Shown here: piece by piece, positions 23,628-33,200 of the stretch | Layout: each line of letters begins with the position of its first letter | Numbering within the stretch: position 1 is the first letter of the stretch | Origin: Muribaculaceae bacterium | GTDB taxonomy: Bacteria > Bacteroidota > Bacteroidia > Bacteroidales > Muribaculaceae | Reading direction: 5' to 3' | DNA: 36,286 bases | Assembly: GCA_017478855.1 (NCBI GenBank) | Contig: JAFVCX010000096.1 | Coordinates: 1-36,286, forward strand | Translations under genes and position numbers: made by a program | Notes under the pieces: generated by a model | What the model was told of the DNA's origin: nothing | The model's input: only the letters and a program-made list of their open reading frames with translations | Database searches by the model: none

Positions 23628-25100
23628 ATGGATATTCAGCATATATCGCGGCGCAATTTCTTGAAAGCATTGGGCTTAGGCTCGGCGGCGGTGGCCACAC
23701 CGGCCATTGTGGGTTGTGCCGACGGCAATAAATCGCACGCCTCTGGTGAGCCGCCTGTGGGCAAAATGACCTATCGCACCAATCCCAAAACGGGCGAGAA
23801 AGTTTCTATCTTGGGCTATGGCATGATGCGCCTGCCCACCCTCGAATCGCAGGGCAGTGCCCGCGAGGACGGCGATGCCGAAATCGACCAAGAGATGGTG
23901 AACCGCCAAGTGGACTATGCCATTGAGCATGGCGTGAACTATTTCGACACGTCGCCCGCCTATTGCAAGGGACGCAGCGAGCGATGCACAGGCATCGCTC
24001 TGGCTCGCCACAAGCGCGAGGAGTTTTTCATCGCCACCAAGCTCTCCAACTTCAATCCAGAAACGTGGTCGCGCCAAGCCGGCATCGACATGTTTCAGAA
24101 CTCGCTCAAAGAGTTGCAGGTGGACTATGTGGACTATTTGCTGCTGCACGGCATAGGCATGGGCGAGGATGGCATGGAGGCCTATCGTGCCCGCTATGAA
24201 AACAATGGCCTGCTTGACTACTTGCTAGAACAGCGCGAGAAGGGCGTCATTCGCAATCTGGGCTTCAGCTATCATGGCGACGTGGCCGTCTACGACTACT
24301 TGCTCCGGCAGCAGGACGAGGGCAAAATCAAGTGGGACTTTGTGCAAATAGAGTTGAATTACCTCGATTGGCACCATGCCAAAGAAATCAACGACCGCAA
24401 CACCAATGCCGACTACCTCTATGCCGAGCTGGAGAAGCGCGGCATCCCGGCCGTCATCATGGAGCCGCTGCTGGGCGGACGCTTGGCCAAGCTGCCCGAT
24501 GCGCTGGCCAACAAACTGTTGCGCCGCGACCCGGAGCACTCGGTGGCCTCATGGGCATTTCGCTATGCGGGCACACCTCAGGGTGTCCTCACTGTGCTCA
24601 GCGGCATGACTTTCATGGAGCATCTCAAGGAGAACCTGTGCACTTTCAGTCCGCTGGTGCCCTGCACCGAGGAGGAGCAGCGTTTTCTGGAGGCGATAGC
24701 TACCGAACTGGTTAGCTACGAAACCATTCCCTGCAACGACTGCAAATATTGCATGCCGTGCCCCTATGGCATCGACATTCCTGCCGTGTTTGTCCACTAC
24801 AACAAATGCCTTACCGAGGGGCATGCGCCGCGCGAAATGCAGGCTCCCGACTATTGGGAGGCGCGCAGAGCTTTCTTGGTGGGCTACGACCGCAGTGTGC
24901 CCAAGTTGCGTCAGGCCGACCACTGCATAGGCTGTGGCCAGTGCGAGCCGCATTGCCCGCAGCGCATTCGCATCCCCAAAGAGTTGCACCGCATCAGCGA
25001 CTATGTGGAGCACCTCAGGCGCAACGACCTTGATAAGGTTGCGCCTGCCGAGGGCAGACGTTCCCGCCGCAGGCTTCATATTCGAGGTCTGAATCGCTGA
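23628..25100 (+). CDS. Tat-signal aldo/keto reductase with C-terminal 4Fe-4S domain
   Basis: A 490-residue protein. The N-terminus SRRNFLKALGLGSAAVATPAIVGC has a twin-arginine motif (R8, R9) and a possible lipobox cysteine (C30), suggesting export of a folded cofactor-bearing protein, perhaps anchored by lipid. The aldo/keto reductase barrel shows the catalytic tetrad candidates D107 (NYFDTSPAY), Y112, K138 (IATKLSNF) and H174 (LLLHGIGM). Two cysteine clusters near the C-terminus (CNDCKYCMPCPYGI at 369-382 and CIGCGQCEPHCPQ at 433-445) can each bind a 4Fe-4S cluster. It is paired with the polyferredoxin upstream, the likely electron partner. The substrate cannot be inferred. Confidence 0.88.
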   Translation: MDIQHISRRNFLKALGLGSAAVATPAIVGCADGNKSHASGEPPVGKMTYRTNPKTGEKVSILGYGMMRLPTLESQGSAREDGDAEIDQEMVNRQVDYAIEHGVNYFDTSPAYCKGRSERCTGIALARHKREEFFIATKLSNFNPETWSRQAGIDMFQNSLKELQVDYVDYLLLHGIGMGEDGMEAYRARYENNGLLDYLLEQREKGVIRNLGFSYHGDVAVYDYLLRQQDEGKIKWDFVQIELNYLDWHHAKEINDRNTNADYLYAELEKRGIPAVIMEPLLGGRLAKLPDALANKLLRRDPEHSVASWAFRYAGTPQGVLTVLSGMTFMEHLKENLCTFSPLVPCTEEEQRFLEAIATELVSYETIPCNDCKYCMPCPYGIDIPAVFVHYNKCLTEGHAPREMQAPDYWEARRAFLVGYDRSVPKLRQADHCIGCGQCEPHCPQRIRIPKELHRISDYVEHLRRNDLDKVAPAEGRRSRRRLHIRGLNR

Positions 25101-25108
25101 AAACTCAA

Positions 25109-25149
25109 AAGCGGGTGGGGTGCCAACCAATAGGGCATCCCACTCGCTT
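25109..25149 (+). terminator. Stem-loop after the aldo/keto reductase gene
   Basis: A long imperfect hairpin: AAGCGGGTGGGGTGCC (25109-25124) pairs with GGCATCCCACTCGCTT (25134-25149), with G-U pairs and a loop of about nine bases. There is no T-run after it, so it may be a weak or factor-assisted terminator or a message-stabilising structure. Confidence 0.5.
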
Positions 25150-25176
25150 GCTCTGACATTGAGGGTGTTAAAGAAA

Positions 25177-25227
25177 TGTAATTAGTTACACAATTGTTTG
25201 TGTAATCAGTTACATATTGTATTATTG
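25177..25227 (+). promoter_or_regulatory. Promoter and paired operators of the MarR-GNAT gene
   Basis: Two near-identical 14-bp dyads, TGTAATTAGTTACA (25177-25190) and TGTAATCAGTTACA (25201-25214), lie 24 bp apart. Each has perfect 5-bp arms. The -33 TTTG (25197-25200) and a -7-like TATTATTG (25220-25227, one mismatch) are 19 bp apart. The second dyad falls between them and the first just upstream. Binding of the encoded MarR domain here would block transcription, so autorepression is the natural reading. A further perfect 8-bp inverted repeat (25186-25193 / 25198-25205) joins the two dyads. Confidence 0.75.
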
Positions 25228-25257
25228 CGGTCAATAAACTATCAGCTTAATCAAAAC

Positions 25258-26217
25258 ATGACTTCACCCGATTTTTTTAAGAGAACCGGCAAAATGGCCT
25301 TAGGAAGCCGGCTGCGCTTGCTCACCGAGCGCGTCAATGAAGAGGCAAAAAGCATTTATGAACTCTATGGCGTGGAAATCAAGCCAAAGTGGTTTCCCGT
25401 GTATTTCCTGCTGGCCCATGGCGAGAAAATGGCTATCACCGAAATCGCTTCCCAAATAGGACAGACTCATGTGTCGGTTTTGGCCATCGCAAAAGAGATG
25501 CACAAGGCGGGCCTGCTATGGCTATCCAAGGACGAGAACGACCGCCGGCGAACCATAGCTCGGCTCTCGCCGCGTGGATTGTCATATACCGACAAATTGG
25601 AGCTGCAATGCCTTGATGTGGCCAGCGCAATGGATGAGGTGACACAGCAAATGCAAAACGACTTGTGGAAGGCCATAGCCGAGATTGAGCGAATCCTCGA
25701 TGAGCGGTCGCTGCTGCAAAGAGTGGAGAGCAAAAAGATGGAACGCGAGCACGACCCCGTGCAGATTGTGCCCTATCAAGAAAAATATCACGACGCTTTT
25801 GTGGCGCTCAACACGCACTGGATTGAAACCTACTGGACCCTTGAGCCTGAAGACGTTGAGAGCCTGAACGACACCAACCGCTTCATCCTTGATAAGGGCG
25901 GCCACATCTTCGTGGCTCTGCTCGATGGCGACCCCGTGGGGGTGTGTGCCATGATGAAGTGCGAACGCGAAGAATATGATTGGGAAATTGCCAAATATGC
26001 CGTTGCCCCGTGGGCACAAGGGCATGGCATAGGCGATAAGCTGTTTCGCCACATTCTGGAAAAGGCAAGAGAAATGGGCGGCTTCAGGCTGTTTCTGGAG
26101 AGCAACACCGTTCTCGAAGCGGCCATCCACATCTATAAAAAACACGGTTTTAAGGAGTTGCCCAGCGTCAGCTCGGCCTACGAGCGATGCAACATCCAAA
26201 TGGAACTCACGCTATAA
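25258..26217 (+). CDS. Bifunctional MarR-type regulator / GNAT acetyltransferase
   Basis: A 319-residue fusion. Residues 1-150 form a MarR winged helix: LLAHGEKMAITEIASQIGQTHVSVLAIAKEM is the recognition region and DENDRRRTIARLSPRG the basic wing. Residues about 165-319 form a GNAT domain with the acetyl-CoA loop VAPWAQGHGIGDKLF and LFLESNTVLEAAIHIYKKHGFKEL. The family is known in Bacteroidota as HTH/GNAT fusions; ligands and acetylation targets are unknown. I use the ATG at 25258; an upstream in-frame ATG at 25198 lies inside the operator region. It has its own promoter and twin operators, suggesting self-regulation. Confidence 0.9.
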   Translation: MTSPDFFKRTGKMALGSRLRLLTERVNEEAKSIYELYGVEIKPKWFPVYFLLAHGEKMAITEIASQIGQTHVSVLAIAKEMHKAGLLWLSKDENDRRRTIARLSPRGLSYTDKLELQCLDVASAMDEVTQQMQNDLWKAIAEIERILDERSLLQRVESKKMEREHDPVQIVPYQEKYHDAFVALNTHWIETYWTLEPEDVESLNDTNRFILDKGGHIFVALLDGDPVGVCAMMKCEREEYDWEIAKYAVAPWAQGHGIGDKLFRHILEKAREMGGFRLFLESNTVLEAAIHIYKKHGFKELPSVSSAYERCNIQMELTL

Positions 26218-26233
26218 TTTGGAGAGGTGAAAA

Positions 26234-26265
26234 TTTGGTGGTGGCGAGAAAAAGTGCTACATTTG
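26234..26265 (+). promoter_or_regulatory. Promoter of the SDR dehydrogenase gene
   Basis: -33 TTTG (26234-26237) and -7 TACATTTG (26258-26265), 20 bp apart, are a perfect Bacteroidota promoter. Transcription from here leaves a leader of roughly 110 nt before the ATG at 26380. Confidence 0.7.
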
Positions 26266-26379
26266 CCACACCTAAGAAATCACTTTGTAATTGTCGCCAT
26301 TCGAGCTATTGCTATATATTACAGAATATTAAGCATGAGCTGAGGTTGGGTGACCAGCAAGCGTAAAGCATTAAGACTT

Positions 26380-27153
26380 ATGAAAAATTATTTTGATTTG
26401 AGAGGAAGAGTAGCCGTGGTGACGGGATGCTCCACGGGTTTGGGTGTACAGATGGCACGCGCACTCGCCAATCAAGGGTGTGCCATCGTGCCCATTGCGC
26501 GCAGGCTTGAAAAATTGCAAGAAGTTGCCGCCAAGCTCACCGAGGACTTTGGTGTGGAGGCACTTCCCATTCGTTGTGACATCACCGATACCGACATGGT
26601 GAACGCCACGGTGGCGCAAGTCTTGAAGCACTTCGGGCGCATCGACGTGCTCATCAATAATGCCGGCACCGGAGCGGTGGCACCGGCCGAGGACATTACC
26701 GATGAGCAGTTTGCCAACGAGGTCAACATTGACCTCTTCGGCTCGTTCAAGGTGGCACGTGCCGTGGCCAAGCAAGCCATGATTCCTGCGGGCTATGGAC
26801 GAATCATCAACATCGCGTCGATGTATGGGCTGGTGGGAAACAAAATTGCGCCGGCTTCGCCCTATCATGCCGCAAAAGGCGGTGTCGTGAACTTGACCAG
26901 AGCATTGGCCGCCGAGTGGGGAAAATATGGCATCACCGTGAATGCCATTTGTCCGGGCTATTTTGTTACGCCTCTCACACAAGAAACCCTCGATAGCGAT
27001 TGGTTTAAGGAATATGCCAAAAGCGCCATTTCCATGGAACGCTACGGAGTGGAGGGCGAGCTCGACGCGGCAGCCGTCTTTCTGGCCTCGCCCGCATCAA
27101 GCTATGTGACGGGCGTGGCATTGCCCGTGGATGGCGGTTACACCTGCATGTGA
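26380..27153 (+). CDS. Short-chain dehydrogenase (gluconate 5-dehydrogenase-like)
   Basis: A 257-residue classical SDR. It has the cofactor motif TGCSTGLG (15-22), NNAG (93-96), catalytic S147 (NIASMYG), Y162 and K166 (YHAAK), and the C-terminal ITVNAICPGYFVTPLT and YVTGVALPVDGGY. The sequence resembles gluconate 5-dehydrogenase / 2-deoxygluconate dehydrogenase members, but the sugar substrate is not certain. A GTG at 26350 would add 10 basic residues; I prefer the ATG at 26380, which aligns with the family start. The gene stands alone and converges with the large GLUG protein. Confidence 0.9.
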   Translation: MKNYFDLRGRVAVVTGCSTGLGVQMARALANQGCAIVPIARRLEKLQEVAAKLTEDFGVEALPIRCDITDTDMVNATVAQVLKHFGRIDVLINNAGTGAVAPAEDITDEQFANEVNIDLFGSFKVARAVAKQAMIPAGYGRIINIASMYGLVGNKIAPASPYHAAKGGVVNLTRALAAEWGKYGITVNAICPGYFVTPLTQETLDSDWFKEYAKSAISMERYGVEGELDAAAVFLASPASSYVTGVALPVDGGYTCM

Positions 27154-27211
27154 TTTGGCGGCGTGTCAAAGCGCACGCGAATCAAAGCTTTCTCGACGCG
27201 TGAAAAATAGA

Positions 27212-27243
27212 AGCGGGTGCAGCTTTTTCGAGCTGCACCCGCT
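27212..27243 (-). terminator. Terminator of the large GLUG-repeat gene (convergent hairpin)
   Basis: A perfect 13-bp stem AGCGGGTGCAGCT / AGCTGCACCCGCT with a TTTTCG loop. On the minus strand it is followed by a T-rich stretch (CTATTTTTC), so it fits a terminator for the gene ending at 27296. It could also stop SDR transcripts from the other side, although that side lacks a T-run. Confidence 0.75.
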
Positions 27244-27295
27244 CTGCTTGATGCTTGCCGGTTCATGAACGAGAGGTCAGGGCCGGCAAGAAAGG

Positions 27296-30200
27296 TCATT
27301 TGTCCACAACAAGCTTGGCAGTGGTCGTGGTGCCGTCGGCATAACGGGTGACCACGAGGTTCACTCCGGCAAACGGCGTGCTCGACTGCATGCCGGCCAC
27401 GTTATAATAGGTGACACCGGTCACGGCGGGCTTCGCGTTCAAGTCCTCAACGCTTGAGATTTTGGTAACCACAAAGTTGTAGGTCTTGCTCCACTCGGCT
27501 CCTGTGAGGTCGATAAACGTCTTGGTGAGCCAAGCGTCGCCCAAAGCGATAGAAACCACCGAATTGCCGCTGATGGCAAGGTTATTGCTGCTCGTCCACA
27601 CTGTGCCTTCGGGCGTGCCAATCGTGATGGGATTCATCACATGTTGGGGCGTGTCGTCGCCATTCAGGATGGGCAATGCTGCGGCCCAGTTGAGCAAGGC
27701 CACGGTGTCGAGGGCGGTCAGGGTGGGGTACATGGCCTCATGCAGCGTGAAGGCACCGCCCAGCTCAGCATTGAGCATCGCGCGTGTGGCGAGGCCTTGA
27801 CATTGCTGATCCACGGTGGACTGCACGTCGGGGTTCACCTCATTGTCGTAGTACACGCTGTCGAGCACCCAAGTGCCGTTCACGTTCACCGAGATGTTGC
27901 CCATCTTACCCTCGGCTCCATGCACCTCGCCGGCGTTGTAGCAGCGGCGCATCTCGTGTCCGTTGCGCGGCTGTGATGCCACACCGCCCGCCCATGCCGG
28001 ACCGGTGACAGTGCCCATGTTGTAGCTGTCTTCCACGGGAGCCATGCTGATGGCCGTGAGACCACCCGGCGTGGCGTTGGCGTTGCTGGCATCGAGCATG
28101 GTGATGTCGCCCACGTTCACACACTGGCTGATGAGGCCGTGAGAATAGCCGCTGATGCCGCTTGTGTAAGTGCCGCTCTCCACCTTGCCGGCGTTGACGC
28201 AACGCCTCAAGACACCATAATGCGAGCCGGTGATGCCCGACCCATACATGGTGCCGGCCACCACGCCACCATAGTTTTGGCAATCGGTGGTGACACAAGT
28301 TTCATCATAGCCATACTGGCTGCCGCTGATGCCGCCGGCATACATGGTGGTGCTCGACACAAAGCCCTTGTTAAGGCAACGCGCCATGAGCGTGGGCATA
28401 GCCACCGAGCCTTGCAGATAGCCCGTGATGCCACCCACATATTTGTTGCCATCCACGTCGCCATTATTCACGCAGTCCTCTATGGTGAGGCCCGCATAGT
28501 TGCGACCCACAATGCCACCGGCATACTGATTGGTGGTGCTGATGACACCATGGTTCACGCATTGGCCCAAATAGGCCGGTCCGGCCGGTTTGGCATCATA
28601 GGCACCCACAATGCCGCCCACATTGGTGGCCGTGGAGGAGATGTTGCCATAGTTCACGCAGCGCGTGATGGTGTCGCCGCCCAAGCTGTGGCCCACGATG
28701 CCGCCCAAATAGCTCGTAGAGGTGAGGTCGGTGTGGTTGGCGCATCCCGTCACTGTGCCCAAGCTGCGTGCCACCACGCCGCCCATGTAGGCCGACTTAT
28801 TGGTAAACGTTGCGTAACTCTCGCAATTTTCCACCAAGCCGCCGTCCATCAGGTCAAACACCACGCCGCCGGTGTAGGTCTTGGCGTTGGTGAGCGTGGC
28901 ATGGCTCTGGCAATCGGCCACTTTGCCGCCCCACATCACCATAGCGGCGATGCCGCCCACTCCCAAGTCGGAGAGCTGGCGCACGGTGGCATAATTGTCG
29001 CAGTGATCCACTGTGCCATACACGCGCCCCACGATGCCGCCCACGCGTCCATAGGCCGCGATGGTGCCGCTTTGCAGCGTCAGGTGGTGCACACGGCCTT
29101 TGGGCCCCACGCTGCCAAAGACACCGCGATAATAATCTTGGTCGGTGCTCACGGTCGACCCCGTGTAGTTGATGTTGAGCAACTTCATGCCGTTGCCGTC
29201 AAAGTCGGCGTTCAATTTATTGGCATCGAGGGCGATGGGCCGATAGGGCGTGTCGCCAAAGTCGATGTCGTTCATCACCTTGAAATAGCGGCCTGTGAAG
29301 GCGAAGTTTTCGTCGTTGGTGAGCCGGGCGAGCAGCAGCATGTCGTCTTTATCCTTGATTTGGAAGGGATCTTGCGCCGTTCCCTCTCCCTCAAAGGCCA
29401 AAGGCATGGCACGCAACGGAATGCGCTTGGTGTAGCCGTTGGCTGTGGCAATCAGGGTGTCGCGAATGGCTTCCATGCCGGTAAGTGTCACCGCCAGAGC
29501 CTTGTCGTTCAAGCTGAATTGTTGAGCCTTAACGAGCGTCCACGCCACCGAGTCGGCCGTAGTGGCTGTGGCGGTCACGTCGTCGATGTCGTTTTCATCG
29601 GCCAGCGTGAGCACCATGCGTCGGTGGGTTTGCGCGGCCGGCTCGTCGGCAAACGCTTTCAAGATGGGGTAGGAGCCGGCCTTATAATCCATGAGGGCTT
29701 CGTCAAGCCCCGGTAGCGCGTCACCGCCGGTCATTTGGCGAGTGAGCAGCCCCGTGGTGCCTCGGCAGGGAGCGGTGTTGGCCGCGTCGTAATAGCCCAG
29801 CTGACTGTCGAAATAGTTGTTCTCGACCACACATTCATCGGCCAATTCGCGTGCCGAGATGGCACCGCGATAGCGATCTCTGGTCTTCACATAGTCCACG
29901 ATGCCATAGTTGAGGCAGCGGGCCACGGTGCTCGTCGTCACGGCTCCCGATGTGGCGGTTGTGATGGTGCTGTAGCCACAGATGCCGGCCGCATAGGTAT
30001 AGGCAAACACCGAGCCGGTGTTCACGCAATCGGTGATGCTGCCGCCCGCGCGGTTATAGGCGCTGATGCCGCTGGCATAGTTTTGCGTGCCTGCGCTGTA
30101 ATAGTTCATCACGCTGTCGGCACGAATGACACCGTCGTTTTGGCAAGCGACGATGCTGCCGGCATTGTTGCCCACGATGCCACCCGCATTGCTGTAGCAA

Positions 30201-33200
30201 GTGGTGACGGCTCCCGCATTGTAGCAATTTTCCACTGCGCCACCGGCCTCCACGCTGCCCGCGATGCCGGCCGCATAGGATGAGATGGTGGTCACCGGAG
30301 CATAGTTGCGGCAATTCTGCACTTTGCCATAGACGCGTCCGGCCACGGCACCCATGCTGGTCCAGCCCTCAATGATGCAGTCGGCCGCGATGTTGAGGTT
30401 CTTCACGGTTCCTTCCGTGCCAATGTAGCCAAAGAAACCGCCATATTGCAGTGAACCTTTCTGCACGGCTTTGCCGGTTTCATCCATCACGATGCCGTTC
30501 ACGTGCAAGCGATGAATGGAGTAGCCCTGCCCGTCGTAGGAGCCCGAGAAGGTCTGGCGGCTGTTGTTGTTGGGCCCTATGCCCACAAAGTCGTCGGCCC
30601 AAGCGAGGTCAATGTCGTTGGTCTGCTTGAAGAAGTCGCCCACATAGTTTTGGGCGTTCTCGGTGATGCCCTGATTCAGTTTCATCAAGTCTTCCTTGTC
30701 TTGAATCAGATAGGGGTCATCCTCGGTGCCGCTGCCCTTGAAGGCGGTGGGGTCAACCGTTTCGAGCATGAGCATCTTATAGGTGGCGTTGTCGCCTTTT
30801 ACGTGAGCCACCAGCATTTCGCTTGAATTGATGTGCTTGATGCGCAGCGTGTCGCCGTCGATGCTCAAACCGCCGGTTTCGGTCACAAATTGCTGCTTAT
30901 CGCTGTCGTAGAGCTGCCACTCAATGTCGTTATCGGAATTGACGGCAAAATCGGTCTTTACTTTGCGCGACGTTTCGCCTTGTGCCAGCATGGCTGGTGC
31001 TGTGGCCAGCATGGCCTCGGGCTGGCTGGCGAGCGAAGCAATCAGGGGGTAGCGTCCGGCGGCGAACTGCCACACGGCAGGGTCGAGTCCGGGCAAAGCC
31101 TCGCCGGCGGTGAGCCTTGCTGTGGTGCAAATGGAGGCGGCGTTGGCGTCGGGCATGATGTTGCCCGTGAGTTGCTGGTCAAAGTAGCAGTTCACCCACA
31201 CCGAGTCAGCATAGGAGTTGCCATAAAGTCCCTGTGTGGCATACATCAGCGGCAAAATCACCTCGCCGGCGTTGATGCTGCTCTCGATGCGTGAGCCATA
31301 GGTAACCTTGATGACCTCGCCGGCGTTGTTGAGCGTGCGAATGGGCGTGGCCACATGGCCCACGATGCCGCCCACGTGGCTGCTCAAGCCGCCGTTAAGA
31401 ATCAGGTTGGCGTTCATGCAGTTGTTCACGGTGCCGCCATAGGAGCGGCCTGCCACGCCACCCACGGCACCCTCATACTGGGTGCCCATGCCCACCGAGG
31501 TGGGTGTTACGGCCACTGAGCTCACGGCTCCCAAGTTGAGGCTGCGGCGCAGCTGGGTGCGATAGAGGTCGCCCACAAGTCCACCCGTGAAGGCAAGCCC
31601 CTGACGGTCGGTGATGGTGGCTGTGTTGATGCAGTCTTCAATCTCGGCCTCATCGCGACTCAAACAGCCGCCCACAAGGCCTCCCAGTCCGCGATAGGTG
31701 GTGTTGATTACCGTGGTGACGCTGATGCTGCCCGCGCTGCGCGAGTGGCTCAGCACGCCGCGGCGCATCGAGCCTATGAGGCCACCCGTTTCGCCTTGTC
31801 CCTGCAAGGTGCCGTTGAAGGTCACGCGCTCCATGCGCGTGCCGTCGAAGGTGCCCACAATGCCGCCTGCACCGGTGTTGTAGCTGGTGAGGCGGGCCGG
31901 AGTCACCGTGATGTCGCTCAGCGAGCCGCGGCTGATTCCCACAAGGCCACCCAAGTTTTCGCCATAGGAGGTAATGATGAGCCGCTCCACATTCAGGTTG
32001 CCGATGTGGCTCAGAGAATCGGCAAAGCCAAAGAGGCCCACGGCACTCTCGTCGCCGGTGCTCATGGTGAGGTCGGTGAGCGAGTGCCCGCGCCCGTCGA
32101 AGATGCCGTTGAACGGGTGTGCAGCCGACCCGACGGGCCGGTAGGCCACCTGCAAGTCGCTCAGGGCCACATCGGCTCCGAGAGCCACATGCTGCCCGGC
32201 GTAGGTGTTGCCTAAATTCACACTTTGCGCAAAGTCGAGCCATTCTTGCCGGGTAGTGATGAGGAAGGGGTCATTCTCGCTGCCGGTGCCGCTCCACGTC
32301 AGTGTGGGGGCCGGCGGATAGGTGATGGCACCCTTTTGCATGGTGATGGTGGTCTTGAGCATGCCGCGGGCCCACAAGCCCGGAGTGTTGCGGCTGAACA
32401 CGCCCCACTGGCCCCATGTGACCTCGGTGTCGGTGCCACGGCCGGTGATGTTGCTCTTGTTGTCGGTGCTCACGGCCCAGTTGATGGCGTAACAGAAGAA
32501 TTCGCCATAGGTGGGGTTGGTGAAAATGCGCTGAGGAATCACCTCCACCGTTTGGTCGGAGTTGACGAGCATGTTCACCACTGCTCCGTTGCCGGTGAAG
32601 TTGATGATAGAAACTTGGTTGGCCAGCGTCTGGTCAATGTAGATGGGGTAGGAGTAGTCGGTGCCGGTAGCCGTCTGCTGCCCGTCGTAGAGCACGTCGG
32701 TCATGGTTGCGTTGCTGGGTTTCAGCTCGCTGCTCGAAAATGTTCCGAAACTGCCGCCGGCCGAGGCTCCGCTCACCACAAACACGCCCCAAGAATCGAG
32801 CGTGATGCTGCCATCGTCGGCAATGGTGCCGGTGATGGGGTCGGTGGTGCTATATTGCCGTTTCTCGGCATTGAAGGGGCAGGCCCAAAGGGGACCATAG
32901 GTGGAATGGTTGTAGATTTGGGCGGGCTGAATGCTGATTTGGTTGCCCGAAATGGTGGCTTGCAGGGTGTCAGGTAGTCCCCACAGCCCCATCACGGTGG
33001 CTTGGTTGCCACTGCTGGTGATGGTCACAAGAGCTTGCAGGGTGCGTGCTCCGGCGGTGCTGTGGTCAATCTCGCCGGCATAGAGTGTGGCGGGCAGGCT
33101 CACGGCCCGTCCGGGCGCACGCCGCGGTTTAGCCAGCGATTCTTGTGCCAGCGTGTGGCCCAAAACCGGCTCGCCCGCAGGCGTAAAAACGGTTTGCTGT

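Noticed and set aside
27174..27201. CACGCG...CGCGTG inverted repeat after the SDR gene
   Set aside because: Six-base arms with a 16-nt loop and no T-run; too weak next to the strong hairpin at 27212-27243 to be called a terminator.
28139..29716. A 525-codon plus-strand open frame opposite the large GLUG gene
   Set aside because: Its composition is dominated by His, Ala, Gly and Ile, repeats follow the GLUG period, and it has no signal or domain; it is the antisense shadow of a GC-rich repetitive gene. Similar antisense frames at 29735-30283, 31745-32215, 32225-32977 and 33538-34635 are rejected for the same reason.
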